64,000 nucleotides of DNA. Origin: Micromonospora sediminimaris. Lineage in GTDB: Bacteria > Actinomycetota > Actinomycetes > Mycobacteriales > Micromonosporaceae. Where the stretch lies: contig FOLJ01000004.1 of the NCBI GenBank assembly GCA_900112325.1, positions 1-64,000 of the forward strand, given 5' to 3'. Of the stretch, positions 41,075-49,805 are shown in pieces. The notes beneath the pieces were generated by a model. That model searched no databases. It worked only from the letters and a program-made list of their open reading frames with translations, and had not been told where the DNA came from. Both the position numbers and the translations under genes were made by a program. Numbering within the stretch: position 1 is the stretch's first letter; every line of letters starts with the position of its first letter.

Positions 41075-42939
41075 GCCGGCGGCACACCTCCGGATTCAGC
41101 ATCCTCGGCATGGACCGGGATCCGACCCCCGGGGACCCGGATCAGATCGATCAGCTGGCCCGCTTCTACGAGGAGATCCGGGACGACGCCCAGACCGGCG
41201 TGCGGGTCCTCGGGCGGGGCGGATCATTGTCGAGAGCGCGCGGCGAATCGATGGAGAAGCTGCGGGACATGCTCGACAGCCTGCCACGCAAGCTGCAGCA
41301 GGCGGTCGACTCCTTCGACACGGCGGCACAGGCGTACCGCATCTACAGCCGGGCGCTGCGCGAGCAGCAGACCCGCATCGACACCGCGATGGATCAGGCG
41401 ACCGAGGCCGTGCAGGTGGTACGGCTTGCCGTGCCGCGAGTGGCCGTCGACGCCACACCGGGGCAGGAGGCGGCGGCGCGGTCGGCGGCCAACGAGATCG
41501 ACGGCGCACGGGACCAGCTCTCGGCCGCGCAACGACTGGCCGCCGACGCCCGCCGACTGCGGGAGGCCGCGTCCGCGCGATGCAATCGGGCGCTCGACGA
41601 CGCCGCCTCGAAGGCCATCAAGCCACCGCCGCGGCGCAACTTCTTCCAGCGCATCGGCGACTTCTTCCGGAACAACCCAATCCTCCGCTTGATCATCGAC
41701 GTCGCGATCGCCGTCGTCGGGGTGCTGCTGCCGGTGGTCGGCATCGTGCTCGCCGCGGTAGCCCTCGTGGTGACGGTGGCGGTTCAGGCTGCGAACGGAA
41801 ACTTCGAGTTGGGCACGCTCGTGGTGGGCCTGGTGGCTCTCGTGCCCGGAGCGAAGCTTTTCGGTCCGTTCGTGCGAGGTGCGAAAGCGGTAGCGCCTGG
41901 CCTGGTGAAGACGGCCGGCAGCGGAGCCGCGGCATTCGGCCAGTTCGGCCGGAACAACACCGTCATCAGTGGCCTGCTCCGGTTCGGTGGCCGCGGTGGT
42001 GGCTTCGGCAACCAGGTGGTGACCGATTTCGGTAAGGGCGTGGTGGAGGAGGTCGCAACCATCGGCCTCAACAAGCTCGGGAAGGCCAACGACGCAGACT
42101 TCAACGCCGCCTCGATTTTCGGCGGTGCGGCGGCGGGTGCCGCCGCCGGAGGTCTCGCCGACGGCTTCCGGAAGGGCTTCACCGGCGATCCGGATTTCGA
42201 TCTTCCTCCTGGTGGTGGCACCGAGGGCTTGTCGGGGGCGAACACCGCGCGTGGCGGTGACGGTGCGCCCGCCGGTGACATTCCCAGCGGGGGCCGCGCA
42301 TCGGCCACCGAACCCGTCTCCGCGGGTGGCGGGCCGCCGGGTGCATCCACCTCCATCGACCCACCGGCCAGTAGCCCGGCACCGTCGTCTGCTTCCGGCG
42401 GCGACGGCTCTGCCGGCAACGTCCCGGCACCGACTGCTGCTGCTCCACCGCAGCCGGCTCCAGCACCGGTGACCAGCGGCGCACCCGCTGCCGGCGGTGG
42501 GACGGGCGGTGCCGATCCGGCCACCGCTGCTCCTGCGCCGACGCGACCGCCAGGAACGGATCAGCCCGCGGCGGTCACCGAACCGGCGGCCAAACCGGCG
42601 GCCAAACCGGCGGCTGAACCGGTAGGTGCCGGCCCGGTGCAGCCGGACGCGCCCCCGAACGGCGAGGACGCACCGGACGCTCGCAAGGTCGACGAGGAGC
42701 CGGCCGGTGAGAAGTCCGTCGAGGAGCGTGCGGGCGAGGCGGTGACGGGGATCGTCTCCAGCGGTGCACGCGACGCGGCATCGGCCGCCATCGAGAACGA
42801 GGAAGCCGAGGATCCGCCGACCGACGCGGTGGTCGAGGCGGCTGTGCAGGCGGGATTCGTGTTGGGCGCAGCTGACGCCGCCACGGGCGCGTCAACGTCC
42901 GAGCACGACACCGGCATCACCAGGAAGTTCCGCAGGTAA
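41071..42939 (+). CDS. Probable T7SS secreted substrate with hydrophobic and Pro-rich regions
   Basis: A 622-aa protein. Residues 1-180 form a long helical region resembling LXG/WXG-type T7SS targeting domains (DQIDQLARFYEEIRDDAQTG..., SLPRKLQQAVDSFDTAAQAYRIYSRALREQQTRIDTAMDQ). A basic aromatic linker (PPPRRNFFQRIGDFFRNNP) and a hydrophobic module follow at about 185-260. Residues about 380-570 are Pro/Ala/Gly-rich with repeated KPAA units, then a helical C-terminus (EKSVEERAGEAVTGIV). No signal peptide is present. The hydrophobic module resembles that of the giant protein of locus A. The WXG100-like gene downstream is a natural partner. The C-terminus shows no recognised toxin motif. Confidence 0.65.
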   Translation: MSRRHTSGFSILGMDRDPTPGDPDQIDQLARFYEEIRDDAQTGVRVLGRGGSLSRARGESMEKLRDMLDSLPRKLQQAVDSFDTAAQAYRIYSRALREQQTRIDTAMDQATEAVQVVRLAVPRVAVDATPGQEAAARSAANEIDGARDQLSAAQRLAADARRLREAASARCNRALDDAASKAIKPPPRRNFFQRIGDFFRNNPILRLIIDVAIAVVGVLLPVVGIVLAAVALVVTVAVQAANGNFELGTLVVGLVALVPGAKLFGPFVRGAKAVAPGLVKTAGSGAAAFGQFGRNNTVISGLLRFGGRGGGFGNQVVTDFGKGVVEEVATIGLNKLGKANDADFNAASIFGGAAAGAAAGGLADGFRKGFTGDPDFDLPPGGGTEGLSGANTARGGDGAPAGDIPSGGRASATEPVSAGGGPPGASTSIDPPASSPAPSSASGGDGSAGNVPAPTAAAPPQPAPAPVTSGAPAAGGGTGGADPATAAPAPTRPPGTDQPAAVTEPAAKPAAKPAAEPVGAGPVQPDAPPNGEDAPDARKVDEEPAGEKSVEERAGEAVTGIVSSGARDAASAAIENEEAEDPPTDAVVEAAVQAGFVLGAADAATGASTSEHDTGITRKFRR

Positions 42940-42991
42940 GAACCGGCCGGCGGCCTGCCGGTGGCTGTTCAAGAGATCAAGGAGTGTCACC

Positions 42992-43285
42992 ATGCCCGAT
43001 TTCGCGGTCAACAGTGAAGAGACCGCCCAGACCTCGGCGGCGCTGCTGAACGACTTCTCCCAGCTTCAGGACAAGCTGGTCGAGGTACGCGGAAAGGTGC
43101 AGAACCTGCTCGCGCAGGGCTACCGCACCCCGGCCGCCCAGCAGAAGTTCCAGCCGTTCTTCGACGAGTTCGCCAAGGGATTCGACCAGGTGAACCAGGG
43201 CTTGCAGGGCATCGGCAACTACGTCCGTTCGGTCGGTGAGGCATTCGCCTCCACCGACCAGGACCTCGGCTCGCGTCTCGGCTGA
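42992..43285 (+). CDS. WXG100-like ESAT-6 family protein
   Basis: A 97-aa helix-turn-helix protein of ESAT-6/CFP-10 size: VNSEETAQTSAALLNDFSQLQDKLVEVRGKVQNLL, the turn AQGYRTPAAQQ, then KFQPFFDEFAKGFDQVNQGLQGIGNYVRSVGEAF. The usual W-x-G turn is degenerate (GYRT). These small proteins are exported as dimers by EccC/EssC motors, whose gene follows directly. AAGGAG lies just before the ATG. A stable hairpin follows the stop, which could let this gene be expressed more than the motor. Confidence 0.8.
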   Translation: MPDFAVNSEETAQTSAALLNDFSQLQDKLVEVRGKVQNLLAQGYRTPAAQQKFQPFFDEFAKGFDQVNQGLQGIGNYVRSVGEAFASTDQDLGSRLG

Positions 43286-43303
43286 CCGCCGTTTCAAACG
43301 AAT

Positions 43304-43341
43304 CGGACACGCCCGGCGTGCGCAAGCGCTGGGCGTGTCCG
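43304..43341. terminator. Hairpin between WXG100-like and EssC-like genes
   Basis: A stem of about 15 bp, CGGACACGCCCGGCG at 43304-43318 and CGCTGGGCGTGTCCG at 43327-43341, with one G-T pair and an eight-base loop. It lies between two genes of one apparent operon, so it may be a partial terminator or an mRNA-stabilising element that sets a high substrate-to-motor ratio. Confidence 0.65.
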
Positions 43342-43367
43342 CTTGAGAGGAAAGGAGGAGGGTCGAG

Positions 43368-46300
43368 ATGCGGCTCAACGTCAGTCTGGTCTCCGACGCC
43401 TCACCTGCGGCGGAGCCGCTGGTCGTAGAGGCGGAGCCGGGTACCTCGGTGGGGACGTTCGCCGCGGAGCTGGCCGACGCCGTCGGCGGCCGTCCCGGCA
43501 CGCTGTTCCACGGTGCCCAACCCCTGGACCCGGGACTCTCGCTTGCCGCAGCGCGGCTGGGCGCCGGTGCCGAGTTGGGCCTGAATCGTCCGGCCCGGCC
43601 GATCGCCGGCCGGGCGGGCGCGGTGGAGGTGCGCCTGGTGGGCGGCCCGGGAGCCGGTGGGATCGTGCTCCTTCCCCCCGGGGAGTACGAGGTGGGCAGC
43701 GCGCCCACGTGCCGGGTACGCCTTGCCGGTGATGTGCCGCCGGTCGCCGCTCGGCTGCTGGTCACCGTGGACCGTACGGTGGCGGTGACCGCGGTAACGG
43801 CTGTCGAGTTGGATGGCGTTGCCCTGGACGGCACCGCCGAGTGGCCGGCTGGCCGTCAACTGGCGGTCGGCGGCGTCCTGCTGGAACTGGCCACCGGCGT
43901 GCCGGTACGCGCCCCGCTGACCCGTACGGCGGACGGGTTCACCTGGGAGTTCAACCGTCCGCCGCGGTTCTTCCCGAAGATCATGGGCGGGCAGTTCCGG
44001 CTGCCCGCCGCACCGACCGAATCCGACAAGAGCCCGATCGGCCTGGTGACGTTGCTGCTGGCCCCGGCGATCGGCGCGCTGGTGGGCATTCTCGCGACGG
44101 GCAACTGGCGGTTCATCTTCCTCGCGCTGGTCTCTCCGCTCGCTGCGCTGCTGACCCAGTTCGGTGCCAAGCGGCGCGGTAGGCAGAGCTACGCCGAGCG
44201 GATGCAGGAGTACGAGGAGAAGCTTCTCCGGGTCCGTGCCGACATCGACGAGGCGGTGCTGGAGGAGCAGCGGGCCCGCCGGTACGCCTACCCGGACCCG
44301 GCGTTGACCGGCCGGATCGCGACCCTTCCAGGTGAACGACTGTGGGAGCGGCGCTGGCGTGACGACGATTTTCTCGCCCTGCGGGTCGGTACCTGTTCGA
44401 TGCCGTCGGGGGTGCGGGTGGAGGATCCGGCGCTGGACGAGCACCGCCGAATCACGGTGCCCGAGCTGGGCCAGGTGCCGGTGGCCGTGGATGTGCGCGA
44501 CAGCGGCGTGGTCGGGGTGGCCGGAGACCGCCTGGCCCGGCTGGCTCCCTGGCTGGTGGCGCAGGCAGCCGTGCTGCACAGCCCCGACGATCTGCGCATC
44601 TGTGTGCTCACCGATGCCGCCGGTGAGCACCGCTGGTCGTGGCTGCGCTGGCTTCCCCATACCCGGGCCGACGGCGAGGAGGCGTACGTCCGGATCGGCA
44701 CCAGCGCCGAGTCGGTGTCGCGACGCATCGCCGAACTCAACCGGGTGATCGCGGCACGGTCGGCCGGTGACCGGGCGAGCGGGGCGGAACGGGGCGGTGC
44801 AGCCGGCGATCCCGACATCCTGGTGGTGTTCGACGGTGCGCGGCGGTTGCGGTCGATGCCGGGCGCGGTCCCGCTGTTGCGGGACGGTCCCGCCGTCGGT
44901 GTCTACGTGATGTGCCTGGAGCCGGAGGAACGGCTGCTGCCCGAGGAGTGCCGGGCGGTGGTGGTGTCCGGCGCGGACGGCGCGTCGCTGCGGACCGCCA
45001 AGACGTCGCTGGTCGCCGGCATTCGCGCCGACGAACCGGACGCCGGATGGTACGAGCGGGCGGCCCGGCGGATGGCGCCGCTGGGGGTGTCCGGCGACGG
45101 CGACGAGGCGGTGCTGCCGCCGTCGGCACGGCTGCTCGACATCCTCGACCTGGAGCCGCCGACGCCGGACAGGATCGCGGCGGGTTGGGCGGTCCGGCCG
45201 GCCAGCACCGAAGCGGTGCTCGGCGTCGGGTTGGACGGCCGGTTCGCGATCGACCTGGTACGCGACGGCCCGCACGCCCTGATCGCGGGAACCACCGGCG
45301 CCGGCAAGTCGGAGCTGTTGCAGACCCTGGTGGCCACGCTGGCGGTGGCGAACCGGCCGGACGAGATGACCTTCGTGCTGGTCGACTACAAGGGGGGTAG
45401 TGCCTTCGCCGAGTGTGAACAGCTGCCGCACACCGTCGGCATGGTGACCGACCTGGACACCCACCTGGTCGAGCGGGCGCTCACCTCGCTCGGCGCGGAG
45501 TTGCGCCGTCGCGAGCACGTGCTGGCTGCGGCCGGCGCCTCCGACATCATCCGGTACCAGGAACGCCGAGCCCGGGACGCGAGCATGCCCGCGATGCCGC
45601 GGCTGGTGCTGGTGATCGACGAGTTCGCGTCGATGGTGCGCGAGTTGCCGGACTTCGTCATCGGTCTGGTCAACATCGCGCAGCGCGGCAGATCCCTTGG
45701 GATCCACCTGGTCCTGGCCACGCAGCGGCCGTCCGGAGCGGTGACCCCGGACATCCGGGCGAACACGAACCTGCGGATCGCCCTGCGCACCACCGACCAG
45801 GGCGAGAGCCGGGACATCATCGACGCGCCCGACGCGGGTGAACTGTCGCCGCGCACGCCTGGTCGGGCGTACGCCCGGCTGGGGTACGCCGCGCTGCTGC
45901 CGTTCCAGGCTGGCCGCATCGGCGGCAGACGGCCGGTGCTGGGGGACCGGGCCGACGAGGTGCGCGTCGAGGTCACCCACGTGCACTGGTCCCGGCTGGG
46001 CGACCCGGTTCCGGCCCGCCGCTCGTCGACTGCCACCCCTGGTGGACCGGCCGACACCGACCTGCGGGAACTCGTCGCGGCTGTCGTCGCGGCGACCGAC
46101 AGGCTCGGGGTGCCGCGGCAGCCGAGCCCGTGGCTGCCGGCGCTCACCGAGGTGGCACAGTGGGCGGATCTCCCTCAGCCGCCACCGGCCACGATCCCGG
46201 GCGACCTGGGCGCGGTCGCCTACGGCATCGTCGATCTGCCCGCTTCGCAGAGCCGCGAGCCGCTGCTGTTCGACACCGACCGCACCGGGCACGTGTTCTT

Positions 46301-47720
46301 CATCGGATCCGGCCGCAGCGGCCGTTCGCAGGCGCTGCGCACCCTGGCGGTCGCGCTGACCGCCCGGCACTCCAGCGCCGACCTGCACCTGTACGCCGTC
46401 GACTGCGGCAACGGTGCGCTGCTGCCGCTGGTCGGGTTGCCGCACTGCGGCGCGGTGGTGGACCGGCTACAGACCGAGCGCCTCGATCGCCTGCTGACCT
46501 GGCTGAACAGCGAGTTGACCAGACGGCAGGCCCGGTTCGGTGAGCAGGGCGTCGCGGATCTGGCGGAGCAGCGGCGCAACGCCCCCGCCGATCGGCGACT
46601 GCCACACGTGGTGCTGCTCGTCGATCGTTTCGAGGTGTTCGAGCGGGACTTCGCGACGTACGACAACGGCAGCTATCTGGAACGGCTGACCCGGCTGCTG
46701 CGTGACGGTGCCGGCGTCGGTGTCCACGTCGTGCTGGCCGGCGACGAGGTGCTCGGTTCGGGCCGGTTCGCCGGCGCCACCGAGGAGAAGTTGGTGTTGC
46801 GCCTCAACGACCGCAGCGACTACTCCCTGCTGGGTCTCAACCTGCGCGACGTACCCCCGGAGCAGGCGCCGGGCCGGGCGATCCGGCTGGCCGACCACGC
46901 GGAGGCGCAGATCGCGGTCCTCGGTCCGGACCTCAGTGGGCAGGGACAGGCAGCAGCACTGACCGACATCGCCAGACAGCTCACCGTGCGGGACGCCACG
47001 GTCCCGGGGACCGCCCGGCCGCGCCGGTTCGCCGCGTTGCCCGACCTGATCGGGTACGCCGAGGTGCGCCGGATGCTGTCGGAGCCGGGCCGCGCCCTGA
47101 CGGCGATCGTCGGGGTCGGCGGCGACGAGGTCGTCCCGCTCGGCCCGGACCTCGCCGACATTCCGACCTTTGCGATCGGCGGGCCACCGCGTTCCGGCCG
47201 GAGCACCGCGCTGCTGTCGGTGGCACGGACTCTGCTGGCCAACGGCACCGGGCTGCTCGTGGTGGCGCCGCGGCGCTCGCCACTGCGTGACCTGGCCGGG
47301 CAGCCCGGGGTGGCCGCGGTGGTGACCGACGCGGGCATCGCCGCGATGGACTTCCGGGATCTGCTCAAGAGCATTCCGGAGGACACCGGGACAGTGGTCG
47401 TCGACGACGCCGAACTGCTCGCCCAGTCGGACGTCGACGGAGACCTCAACACCCTGGCCCGGGGTGCGGCAGGCAACGGGTGGGGCCTGGTGGTCGCGGG
47501 CAACGCCGAGGCGCTCAGTCTCGGCCTGGCCGGCTGGCTGACCCAGCTCAAACGCAACCGGGCTGGACTGTTGATCGCACCGCAGAGCATCACCGACGGG
47601 GAGCTGATCGGGATGCGGATCCCACGGGGGATCGTCGGGCAGGCCGCCCGGCCAGGGCGTGCCTACCTGCATCTGGGCGACGGGGTGCTGACGGCGGTGC
47701 AGGTGCCGAAGGCGGACTGA
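43368..47720 (+). CDS. EssC/EccC-type T7SS FtsK/SpoIIIE ATPase (locus B)
   Basis: A 1450-aa motor. An N-terminal ubiquitin-like region (residues 1-78, MRLNVSLVSDASP...) is followed by an FHA-like region (PPGEYEVGSAPTCRVRLAG near 105-120), two membrane segments near 225-265, and three FtsK/SpoIIIE domains. The first is canonical (GTTGAGKS at 641-648, LVDYKGGSAF, LVLVIDEFASMV). The second has GSGRSGRS near 979 and LLVDRFEVF; the third has GGPPRSGRS near 1270 and VVVDDAELL. Only the first is expected to hydrolyse ATP strongly. AGGAGG precedes the ATG. It follows the WXG100-like gene and should drive export of the locus B substrates. It is a paralogue of the locus A motor. Confidence 0.9.
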   Translation: MRLNVSLVSDASPAAEPLVVEAEPGTSVGTFAAELADAVGGRPGTLFHGAQPLDPGLSLAAARLGAGAELGLNRPARPIAGRAGAVEVRLVGGPGAGGIVLLPPGEYEVGSAPTCRVRLAGDVPPVAARLLVTVDRTVAVTAVTAVELDGVALDGTAEWPAGRQLAVGGVLLELATGVPVRAPLTRTADGFTWEFNRPPRFFPKIMGGQFRLPAAPTESDKSPIGLVTLLLAPAIGALVGILATGNWRFIFLALVSPLAALLTQFGAKRRGRQSYAERMQEYEEKLLRVRADIDEAVLEEQRARRYAYPDPALTGRIATLPGERLWERRWRDDDFLALRVGTCSMPSGVRVEDPALDEHRRITVPELGQVPVAVDVRDSGVVGVAGDRLARLAPWLVAQAAVLHSPDDLRICVLTDAAGEHRWSWLRWLPHTRADGEEAYVRIGTSAESVSRRIAELNRVIAARSAGDRASGAERGGAAGDPDILVVFDGARRLRSMPGAVPLLRDGPAVGVYVMCLEPEERLLPEECRAVVVSGADGASLRTAKTSLVAGIRADEPDAGWYERAARRMAPLGVSGDGDEAVLPPSARLLDILDLEPPTPDRIAAGWAVRPASTEAVLGVGLDGRFAIDLVRDGPHALIAGTTGAGKSELLQTLVATLAVANRPDEMTFVLVDYKGGSAFAECEQLPHTVGMVTDLDTHLVERALTSLGAELRRREHVLAAAGASDIIRYQERRARDASMPAMPRLVLVIDEFASMVRELPDFVIGLVNIAQRGRSLGIHLVLATQRPSGAVTPDIRANTNLRIALRTTDQGESRDIIDAPDAGELSPRTPGRAYARLGYAALLPFQAGRIGGRRPVLGDRADEVRVEVTHVHWSRLGDPVPARRSSTATPGGPADTDLRELVAAVVAATDRLGVPRQPSPWLPALTEVAQWADLPQPPPATIPGDLGAVAYGIVDLPASQSREPLLFDTDRTGHVFFIGSGRSGRSQALRTLAVALTARHSSADLHLYAVDCGNGALLPLVGLPHCGAVVDRLQTERLDRLLTWLNSELTRRQARFGEQGVADLAEQRRNAPADRRLPHVVLLVDRFEVFERDFATYDNGSYLERLTRLLRDGAGVGVHVVLAGDEVLGSGRFAGATEEKLVLRLNDRSDYSLLGLNLRDVPPEQAPGRAIRLADHAEAQIAVLGPDLSGQGQAAALTDIARQLTVRDATVPGTARPRRFAALPDLIGYAEVRRMLSEPGRALTAIVGVGGDEVVPLGPDLADIPTFAIGGPPRSGRSTALLSVARTLLANGTGLLVVAPRRSPLRDLAGQPGVAAVVTDAGIAAMDFRDLLKSIPEDTGTVVVDDAELLAQSDVDGDLNTLARGAAGNGWGLVVAGNAEALSLGLAGWLTQLKRNRAGLLIAPQSITDGELIGMRIPRGIVGQAARPGRAYLHLGDGVLTAVQVPKAD

Positions 47721-47726
47721 AAGCAT

Positions 47727-47763
47727 GGGATCCGGTGACGCCGGCTCGGCGTCGCCGGATCCC
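47727..47763. terminator. Strong hairpin terminator after EssC-like gene
   Basis: A 16-bp stem, GGGATCCGGTGACGCC at 47727-47742 with GGCGTCGCCGGATCCC at 47748-47763 and a five-base loop, containing one T-G pair. It is followed by GTTGTGT. It lies between the locus B motor and convergent genes and probably ends both operons. Confidence 0.8.
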
Positions 47764-47782
47764 GTTGTGTCCGGGCAACCGG

Positions 47783-48385
47783 TCAGGTGAAGCGCAGCGT
47801 GCCGGTGATCGCGTCGAAGACGTCGTACAGAGCGTCGGCGAGCGGCAGGTTCGGACTCATCCCGGTGACCACGAGGTACGAGCCGGGCTGTCCCGGCACG
47901 GGAATGATCGTGTGCATGGCGACCATCACCGCGGACGTGCTCTCGGTCAGCTCGACGACCTCGGTTCCGGTGATCCGGGCGACGGTGCCGATCGTGGGCA
48001 GGGTGGCCGAGGTGACGGTGCGGTCTCCATGGCCGTTGAGCCCGGCGGGGCGGGTCAGTTGCTGGGCGATGTCGGCCACCGACGGTTGCGTACCGTCCGG
48101 GACGGTGATCCCGAAGGCCGCCACGAACGCCATCAGCAGCCCGCCGTCGTCGTCGCGGGCGATCATGCCGGCCGCGGCCGCAGCTCCCTGCTGACGAGCC
48201 GCCCGCAGCAGGCGGCGGGCCTGGCGCAGCGCGTCGTCGACCGCGCTGCGCTGTTCGGCGGTGGACACCGCGGCCCGTAGCTCGCGTTGTTGCCGGCTGA
48301 AGTCCTGTCCCGCCAGGTCGTAGTCGAGCCAACCCTCCGGCACCTCGAAGGTGAATGATCCAGGGGTGGGTACGGGGGCGGTCAC
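47783..48385 (-). CDS. T7SS-locus hypothetical protein
   Basis: A 200-aa protein of unknown family: FEVPEGWLDYDLAGQDF, a helix (AAVSTAEQRSAVDDALRQARRLLRAARQQG), then a beta-rich part (LLMAFVAAFGITVP, GTVARITGTEVVELTESTSAVMVAMHTIIPVPG) ending DAITGTLRFT. It resembles the PPE-chaperone/EspG-like or DUF-type accessories only loosely. The GTG overlaps the stop of the WXG-like gene upstream, so both are translated together. No membrane or signal segment is present. It is probably a cytosolic partner of the small WXG protein. Confidence 0.6.
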   Translation of the reverse strand: MTAPVPTPGSFTFEVPEGWLDYDLAGQDFSRQQRELRAAVSTAEQRSAVDDALRQARRLLRAARQQGAAAAAGMIARDDDGGLLMAFVAAFGITVPDGTQPSVADIAQQLTRPAGLNGHGDRTVTSATLPTIGTVARITGTEVVELTESTSAVMVAMHTIIPVPGQPGSYLVVTGMSPNLPLADALYDVFDAITGTLRFT

Positions 48386-48669
48386 CGGCCACCGCCGAGG
48401 CTGTCGCCACTCTGGTCATCGACGGCGGCGAAGGCGTCGAGAATCACGTCGATCGCCTCGATGATGTCGTCGCACTCGTTGCGCAGCTGCTTGCGGCCGG
48501 CGTCCCAGCGGTCCTCGAAGTTCTCCGCCGCGTCGCGGACCGGAGGTCCGACCGTCCGGTTGAAGTCGGCCGAGCTGCGCTTGACGCTTATGGTCCGCAG
48601 CACCTGGCGCATCGCGTCCGCTGCCTGTTGAAGATCTTCGCCCGGGATGACGATGTCTGATCTGGCCAT
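48382..48669 (-). CDS. WXG100-like small protein
   Basis: A 95-aa helical protein: EDLQQAADAMRQVLRTISVKRSSADFNRTVG, turn with FEDRWDAGRKQLRNECDD, then IIEAIDVILDAFAAVDDQSG. The W-D-A in the turn takes the position of W-x-G. ESAT-6-like size and context support a T7SS substrate or partner. ATG 48669 is the internal start matching family length; the open frame runs to 48765. The ribosome site is weak. A coupled gene follows, and a divergent lipoprotein gene lies upstream. Confidence 0.7.
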   Translation of the reverse strand: MARSDIVIPGEDLQQAADAMRQVLRTISVKRSSADFNRTVGPPVRDAAENFEDRWDAGRKQLRNECDDIIEAIDVILDAFAAVDDQSGDSLGGGR

Positions 48670-48797
48670 GCGCCCGTCACGTCGGACGTCCCGCAGCGGT
48701 TCGGCGAATGTGACCTGGAACACAAGCCTCGAACCGGATCGGTGGCCGGGTCGTGAAGACCGCACCTGTCGAGCCCGATCGAAACGGAGGTGTCACC

Positions 48798-49805
48798 GTG
48801 TCCCGCACCCCGGTCCGCGCTCTGGCCGTCCCACTTGCCGCGGCCCTGCTCCTGGCGGGCTGCGCCGGGAACGAGGTCGCCGATCCGGCGGCGGCGCCCG
48901 TTCTCGCCGGTGGTGAGGTCCAGCTGGTGGACGCACCGGCCTCCAGCGCCGGCCTGACCGGCGACGGTCGCGGCGACAATGCCGTGGCAGCCAGCCCAGC
49001 ATCTCCGGCGGCCGGCACGACGCCTCCGGCGCTCGACCCGACGACGCCCAGCCCGCAGGCCCCGGCCAAGTGGGTCCAGCTCTCCACAAACAAGGCCACC
49101 ATCGGGGAGACGGTGACGGATGTAACCGGGTTCACCCTCTACGGCTTCGCCAGGGACCCGGCCGAGCCGCCCGGCTCGGCCTGCACCGGCACGTGCGCCG
49201 AGAGCTGGCCACCGGTACTGATCCAGGCCGGGGGCCGAGTGTTCGTCGACGGGATGAAGACCGACGACATCGGTGCGATCCGACGGCCCGATGGTGGCGT
49301 GCAGGTCACCATCAGTGGCCGGCCGGCCTACCGGTTCGGCGGCGACACGGTGCCCGGCGACCTGAACGGACAGGGCGTCGACAATGCGTGGTTCGCGTTC
49401 GGGCCCGACGGAAAGGCCATCGACGCGCTGATCACCACGGCGGAGCTGAAGGCCGCGAAGCCGGACCGCACCAGCACGCTGACCGCGAAGGAAGGCAAGG
49501 ACGGTCCGATAGTCGTCGACGACGACGGCGCGACGATCTACCGCTTCGACGGGGACGACACCGACCCGCCGGCCAGCAACTGCACGGGCGTGTGCGCCGC
49601 CCTGTGGCAGCCCGTGGTCGCCAGGAACGGCGGCAGGGTCAAGCTCAAGGGCATCGACGACGACCGGGTGTGGTGGCTGAGCCGCAAGGATGGGACCAAA
49701 CAGGTGACGTTGGACGGATCGCCGCTCTACCGCAACGTCGCCGACAAGAGCACCGACACGATCATCACCAGTGCCGCCACCCAGGGCTGGACGGCGGCCC
49801 GATGA
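48798..49805 (+). CDS. Lipoprotein with two secreted-repeat (COG4315-type) domains
   Basis: A 335-aa lipoprotein. The signal peptide MSRTPVRALAVPLAAALLLAGC has lipobox LAGC, with Cys near residue 22. A Pro/Ala/Thr-rich linker follows, then two repeats of the secreted-repeat family: GFTLYGFARD..., SACTGTCAESWPPVL, and GATIYRFDGDD..., SNCTGVCAALWQPVV. Each has a CxGxC pair, probably a disulfide. The function of the family is poorly known; some members sit near redox proteins, as here, where a flavocytochrome gene lies downstream. GGAGG lies seven bases before the GTG. It overlaps the next gene by four bases. Confidence 0.8.
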   Translation: MSRTPVRALAVPLAAALLLAGCAGNEVADPAAAPVLAGGEVQLVDAPASSAGLTGDGRGDNAVAASPASPAAGTTPPALDPTTPSPQAPAKWVQLSTNKATIGETVTDVTGFTLYGFARDPAEPPGSACTGTCAESWPPVLIQAGGRVFVDGMKTDDIGAIRRPDGGVQVTISGRPAYRFGGDTVPGDLNGQGVDNAWFAFGPDGKAIDALITTAELKAAKPDRTSTLTAKEGKDGPIVVDDDGATIYRFDGDDTDPPASNCTGVCAALWQPVVARNGGRVKLKGIDDDRVWWLSRKDGTKQVTLDGSPLYRNVADKSTDTIITSAATQGWTAAR

